Of a stretch of 36,529 nt of DNA, positions 33,886 to 36,529 are shown piece by piece. Below the pieces are notes generated by a model. The model saw nothing but the letters and a program-made list of their open reading frames with translations. It was not told the origin of the DNA and ran no database searches. Both the position numbers and the translations under genes were made by a program. The stretch spans positions 1 through 36,529 of the forward strand of contig CANGIZ010000016.1 in NCBI GenBank assembly GCA_947454025.1, written 5' to 3'. Origin of the DNA: Bacteroidota bacterium (GTDB lineage: Bacteria; Bacteroidota; Bacteroidia; Chitinophagales; Chitinophagaceae). The stretch's first letter is position 1. Every line of letters begins with the position of its first letter.

Positions 33886-35397
33886 CTATTTAATGAGATT
33901 AAATATACGATTCCAACGTACCGAGTTACTATAACTAAACCAAATTAAAGCGGCACGGCCAACTACATGTGTCTCAGGTACAAATCCCCAAAAACGACTA
34001 TCTTGGCTACGGTGGCGATTATCCCCCATCATCCAATAATAATTTTGCTTTACAGTGTATTGAGTGGCAGCGTTGCCATTTAAAATGAATTGACCATTTT
34101 TCTTTTCCAAGGTATTGTGCTCATAGGTACAAATTAAACGACGATACAATTCGATTGTACTATCATTCAATTCAATGACATCTCCTTTACGAGGAATTTT
34201 TATCGCACCAAAATTATCAATGGTCCATGGAAAATGCAATACATCGTTAGGGAAAGTATACCCTACTGTATTGTCTTCATAAAAATCCACCGACTTTACA
34301 AAGTCTAATCTTCGTAAACTATTAGCAGCACCTGCTGTCATGTTAATTTTATACGTATTCAAACGGCCATCCACAGGTTGAAAGTCCATGGTAGCTTCTC
34401 CAATATTAATGCCAAGTGTATCTTGAATATAATCCTCTGGAATTTGTTTGCCATTGGTTACAACTAGGTATTCAGTTTGTGTATTAGGAGCAACATAAGC
34501 TGGCGCACCATTCACCCACAATTGACTTCGCTTAACTTGTATCACATCACCTGGCAAACCTACACAACGCTTTATATAATTGTCGGTCTTGTCAATAGGA
34601 TGCACCAATAATGGATATTGAGCTTTTAGTTTTTCTCTGTCTCCATTAAACTCGGGACTTCTTAACACATCGTAGTAAGGAATTTTACTTCCAAATTCCG
34701 GCAAATTAATAATCGTATCCCCTGCTGGAAAATTAAATACCACTACATCATTTCTTTTTACTTCTCTAATTTTAGGCAATCGGCTATAATCCAATTGAAT
34801 CCATTGTAAATAAGAAGGGGTTGTTACTGAACCTGGCAAGGTATTATGAACAAAAGGGAATGATAAAGGTGTTTGCGGAATACGCGCACCAAAAGTTATT
34901 TTATCAACGAATAGAAAGTCATTTACTAATAAAGTTTTTTCCATACTCTCCGTTGGAATCACATAAGCTTCAAACAAAAAAGTTCTAATTAAAGTAGCGG
35001 CCACCACTGCGAAAACTGCAGCGTCAATCCATTCTCTGGAAGCAGACTTATGATAATGAGTTAAGGCATCAGATCCATGCCATTTTTCATTTTCAGAAAA
35101 TCCAATATATGGCAAGTATATAAATGGAACCAACACTGTTAAAGTGTGGTGTATCAACCCAACTCGTTTAAAATGCATGACAAAAATGATCGAGATCCAT
35201 AAAGTAACAAATTGACCTAAGATGGGAATAAGTTGTATCCAAAACCAAACTTTGGAGATATTACACAACTTAACTACTTCCCAAGTATTGTAAATAGGAA
35301 TGATCGCTTTATTTGCAGGCACTCCCGCTTTCTTTAACATTGCATAAATTCCAATATGCCAACCTAACCAAAACAGAATCAATAAAATAGTACCCAT
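33886..35397 (-). CDS. lepB: Signal peptidase I with extra N-terminal membrane domain
   Basis: LepB removes signal peptides from exported proteins at the outer face of the inner membrane. The S26 catalytic dyad is Ser151 (IPTESMEKTLL) and Lys276 (NYIKRCVGLPGDVI); the final box MGDNRHRSQDSRFWGFVP is intact near 455-472. Two features make it long at 503 residues: an N-terminal module of about 100 residues with three or four hydrophobic segments (including AIIPIYNTWEVVKLCNIS, reminiscent of DUF5684), and insertions of about 90 residues between the Ser and Lys motifs and about 150 after the Lys box. Similar long forms occur in Bacteroidota. It lies after pdhB behind a probable terminator. Confidence 0.94.
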   Translation of the reverse strand: MGTILLILFWLGWHIGIYAMLKKAGVPANKAIIPIYNTWEVVKLCNISKVWFWIQLIPILGQFVTLWISIIFVMHFKRVGLIHHTLTVLVPFIYLPYIGFSENEKWHGSDALTHYHKSASREWIDAAVFAVVAATLIRTFLFEAYVIPTESMEKTLLVNDFLFVDKITFGARIPQTPLSFPFVHNTLPGSVTTPSYLQWIQLDYSRLPKIREVKRNDVVVFNFPAGDTIINLPEFGSKIPYYDVLRSPEFNGDREKLKAQYPLLVHPIDKTDNYIKRCVGLPGDVIQVKRSQLWVNGAPAYVAPNTQTEYLVVTNGKQIPEDYIQDTLGINIGEATMDFQPVDGRLNTYKINMTAGAANSLRRLDFVKSVDFYEDNTVGYTFPNDVLHFPWTIDNFGAIKIPRKGDVIELNDSTIELYRRLICTYEHNTLEKKNGQFILNGNAATQYTVKQNYYWMMGDNRHRSQDSRFWGFVPETHVVGRAALIWFSYSNSVRWNRIFNLIK

Positions 35398-35419
35398 ACA
35401 TTTGTTTATTTGCTATAAC

Positions 35420-35446
35420 AAAAATATCCCTTTGTGAGGGATATTT
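35420..35446 (-). terminator. Probable intrinsic terminator of pdhB
   Basis: Read on the minus strand, AAATATCCC (35446-35438) pairs perfectly with GGGATATTT (35430-35422) around a 7-base loop, with a TTTTT tract overlapping and following the stem. It lies about 70 bases after the pdhB stop and 22 bases before lepB. Confidence 0.7.
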
Positions 35447-35518
35447 ATAAAAAGATTTTAATCGTAATATTTTGACCGATAAATGGCTAAAAACAAGGAT
35501 TATTGAATTAGCTACCGT

Positions 35519-36505
35519 CTATTTATATTGACGTAATACTTCTTTTACCAAGTTTACCGATCTAGCTACATCAGGGATGGCTAAAGCTGTCAAATTAGGC
35601 GCATAGTGCATAGGTGCATCAGCACTTGTAATACGACGAATAGGTGCATCTAAATAATCAAACCCTTCTTTTTGAATACGGTATGATAATTCAGAAGAAA
35701 CTGAAGCGAATGGCCATTGTTCTTCGATAATTACTAAACGGTTTGTTTTTTTAACGCTGGTTAAAACAGTCATCCAATCTAAAGGACGAATGGTTCTTAA
35801 GTCAATTACTTCGGCACTGATTCCTTCTTTTTCTAATTCTGCAGCAGTACCTAAAGCCACTTTCATCATTTTATTATAAGAAACAATCGTAACATCTGTT
35901 CCTGTTTTTTTTACATCTGCTAAACCTAATGGAATATAATATTCTTCGTCTGGAACATCACTCTTATCACCATACATTACCTCACTTTCCAAGAACATAA
36001 TTGGATCTTCTTCGTAACGAATGGCTTGCTTTAACAATCCCTTTGCATCATATCCATTCGAAGGAGATACCACTTTAATTCCAGGGATATTCGCTAAATA
36101 ACTTTCAAATGCTGTTGAGTGTTGTGCTCCTAATTGTCCAGCACTTCCATTAGGTCCTCTCATTACAATTGGACATCCCACTTGACCACCACTCATCGCT
36201 AACATTTTACTAGCTGTGTTTAAAATTTGGTCCAAAGGCAAAACCGCAAAGTTCCAAGTCATAAACTCCACAATCGGTCTTAAACCATTTTGTGCAGCTC
36301 CAACTGCAACAGCAGTAAAACCTAATTCAGAAATAGGTGTGTCTATAATTCTTTTTGGGCCGAACTCTGCTAACATACCTTGGCTTACTTTATAAGCACC
36401 ATTGTATTCAGCTACTTCTTCTCCCATTAATAATACTTTCTCGTCTCTTCTCATTTCCTCAGACATTGCTTCGCGCAGTGCTTCTCTAAAGGCTATTGAT
36501 CGCAT
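35519..36505 (-). CDS. pdhB: Pyruvate dehydrogenase E1 component subunit beta
   Basis: The beta subunit of a heterotetrameric thiamine diphosphate-dependent E1 that decarboxylates pyruvate and acetylates the lipoyl domain of E2. The 328-residue sequence starts MRSIAFREALREAMSEEMRR and contains LMGEEVAEYNGAYKVSQGML, the cofactor region DTPISELGFTAVAVGAA, RGPNGSAGQLGAQHST and the C-terminal transketolase domain with IDLRTIRPLDW and EEQWPFASVSSE. Branched-chain 2-oxoacid dehydrogenase beta subunits are close relatives, but the pattern favours pyruvate. Only 24 bases upstream are visible and hold no gene; pdhA and the E2 gene are not in the window. Confidence 0.93.
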   Translation of the reverse strand: MRSIAFREALREAMSEEMRRDEKVLLMGEEVAEYNGAYKVSQGMLAEFGPKRIIDTPISELGFTAVAVGAAQNGLRPIVEFMTWNFAVLPLDQILNTASKMLAMSGGQVGCPIVMRGPNGSAGQLGAQHSTAFESYLANIPGIKVVSPSNGYDAKGLLKQAIRYEEDPIMFLESEVMYGDKSDVPDEEYYIPLGLADVKKTGTDVTIVSYNKMMKVALGTAAELEKEGISAEVIDLRTIRPLDWMTVLTSVKKTNRLVIIEEQWPFASVSSELSYRIQKEGFDYLDAPIRRITSADAPMHYAPNLTALAIPDVARSVNLVKEVLRQYK

Positions 36506-36529
36506 GGATATGGATTTAATTTGAGTGAC

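Noticed and set aside
1-36529. CRISPR arrays, insertion sequences, phage genes, tRNA or rRNA genes
   Set aside because: No repeat-spacer pattern, transposase, integrase, terminal inverted repeats or recognisable RNA gene was seen on either strand.

Overview
The window looks like ordinary chromosome of a low-GC member of the Bacteroidota, most likely a Chitinophagaceae-type bacterium. This rests on protein families (FtsE, PurM, LepB, AccD and a GluP-type sugar transporter in their Bacteroidota forms), on nine upstream copies of the Bacteroidota -7 promoter element TAnnTTTG, and on the near absence of Shine-Dalgarno sequences. I see no tRNA, rRNA, CRISPR array, insertion sequence, phage gene or attachment site. 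Gene density is high and no gap exceeds about 200 bases.

Layout. 1-2658 (+): fructose-bisphosphate aldolase (fbaA), carboxyltransferase beta subunit (accD), smpB. 2659-8674 (-): purM, ftsE, smc and a small two-helix membrane protein. 8742-9692 (+) ribF and 9664-10674 (-) holA converge and overlap at their 3' ends. 10789-11700 (+): a membrane-anchored coiled-coil protein of unknown function. 11760-12077 (-): a small unknown helical protein. 12219-20170 (-): a five-gene glycogen/maltodextrin cluster in the order glgA, glgC, SLC45-like MFS transporter, secreted alpha-amylase/cyclomaltodextrinase, glgB. Facing away from it, 20319-22982 (+): a GluP/FucP-type glucose transporter and a ROK sugar kinase. 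23060-23983 (-): lipA. 24073-24477 (+): an OsmC protein. 24510-27223 (-): ferredoxin, iscX, kdsC-like phosphatase, ubiA-family prenyltransferase, maf. 27355-30633 (+): alpha/beta hydrolase and topA. 30709-31803 (-): fatty acid desaturase. 32006-33383 (+): SirB1-like protein and ogt. 33398-36505 (-): pdhB, lepB, cdd.

The most coherent functional unit is the carbohydrate block at 12219-22982. Secreted amylase and the SLC45-like carrier would supply maltodextrin-derived sugar; the GluP-type carrier and ROK kinase would supply glucose 6-phosphate; GlgC, GlgA and GlgB would store the surplus as glycogen. The two halves share a 148-base divergent control region. A perfect 15-base palindrome lies inside the glycogen operon just before the transporter gene. 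No glycogen phosphorylase, debranching enzyme or dedicated regulator is in the window.

I did not find a convincing previously undescribed system. The points most worth checking are the mixed synthesis/uptake glycogen operon with its internal palindrome, the cysteine-free ROK kinase, the terminator-like hairpin touching the smpB start codon, two consecutive TTG starts (kdsC, ubiA) with a mini-ORF over the first, and the uncharacterised proteins at 2659, 10789, 11760 and 32006.
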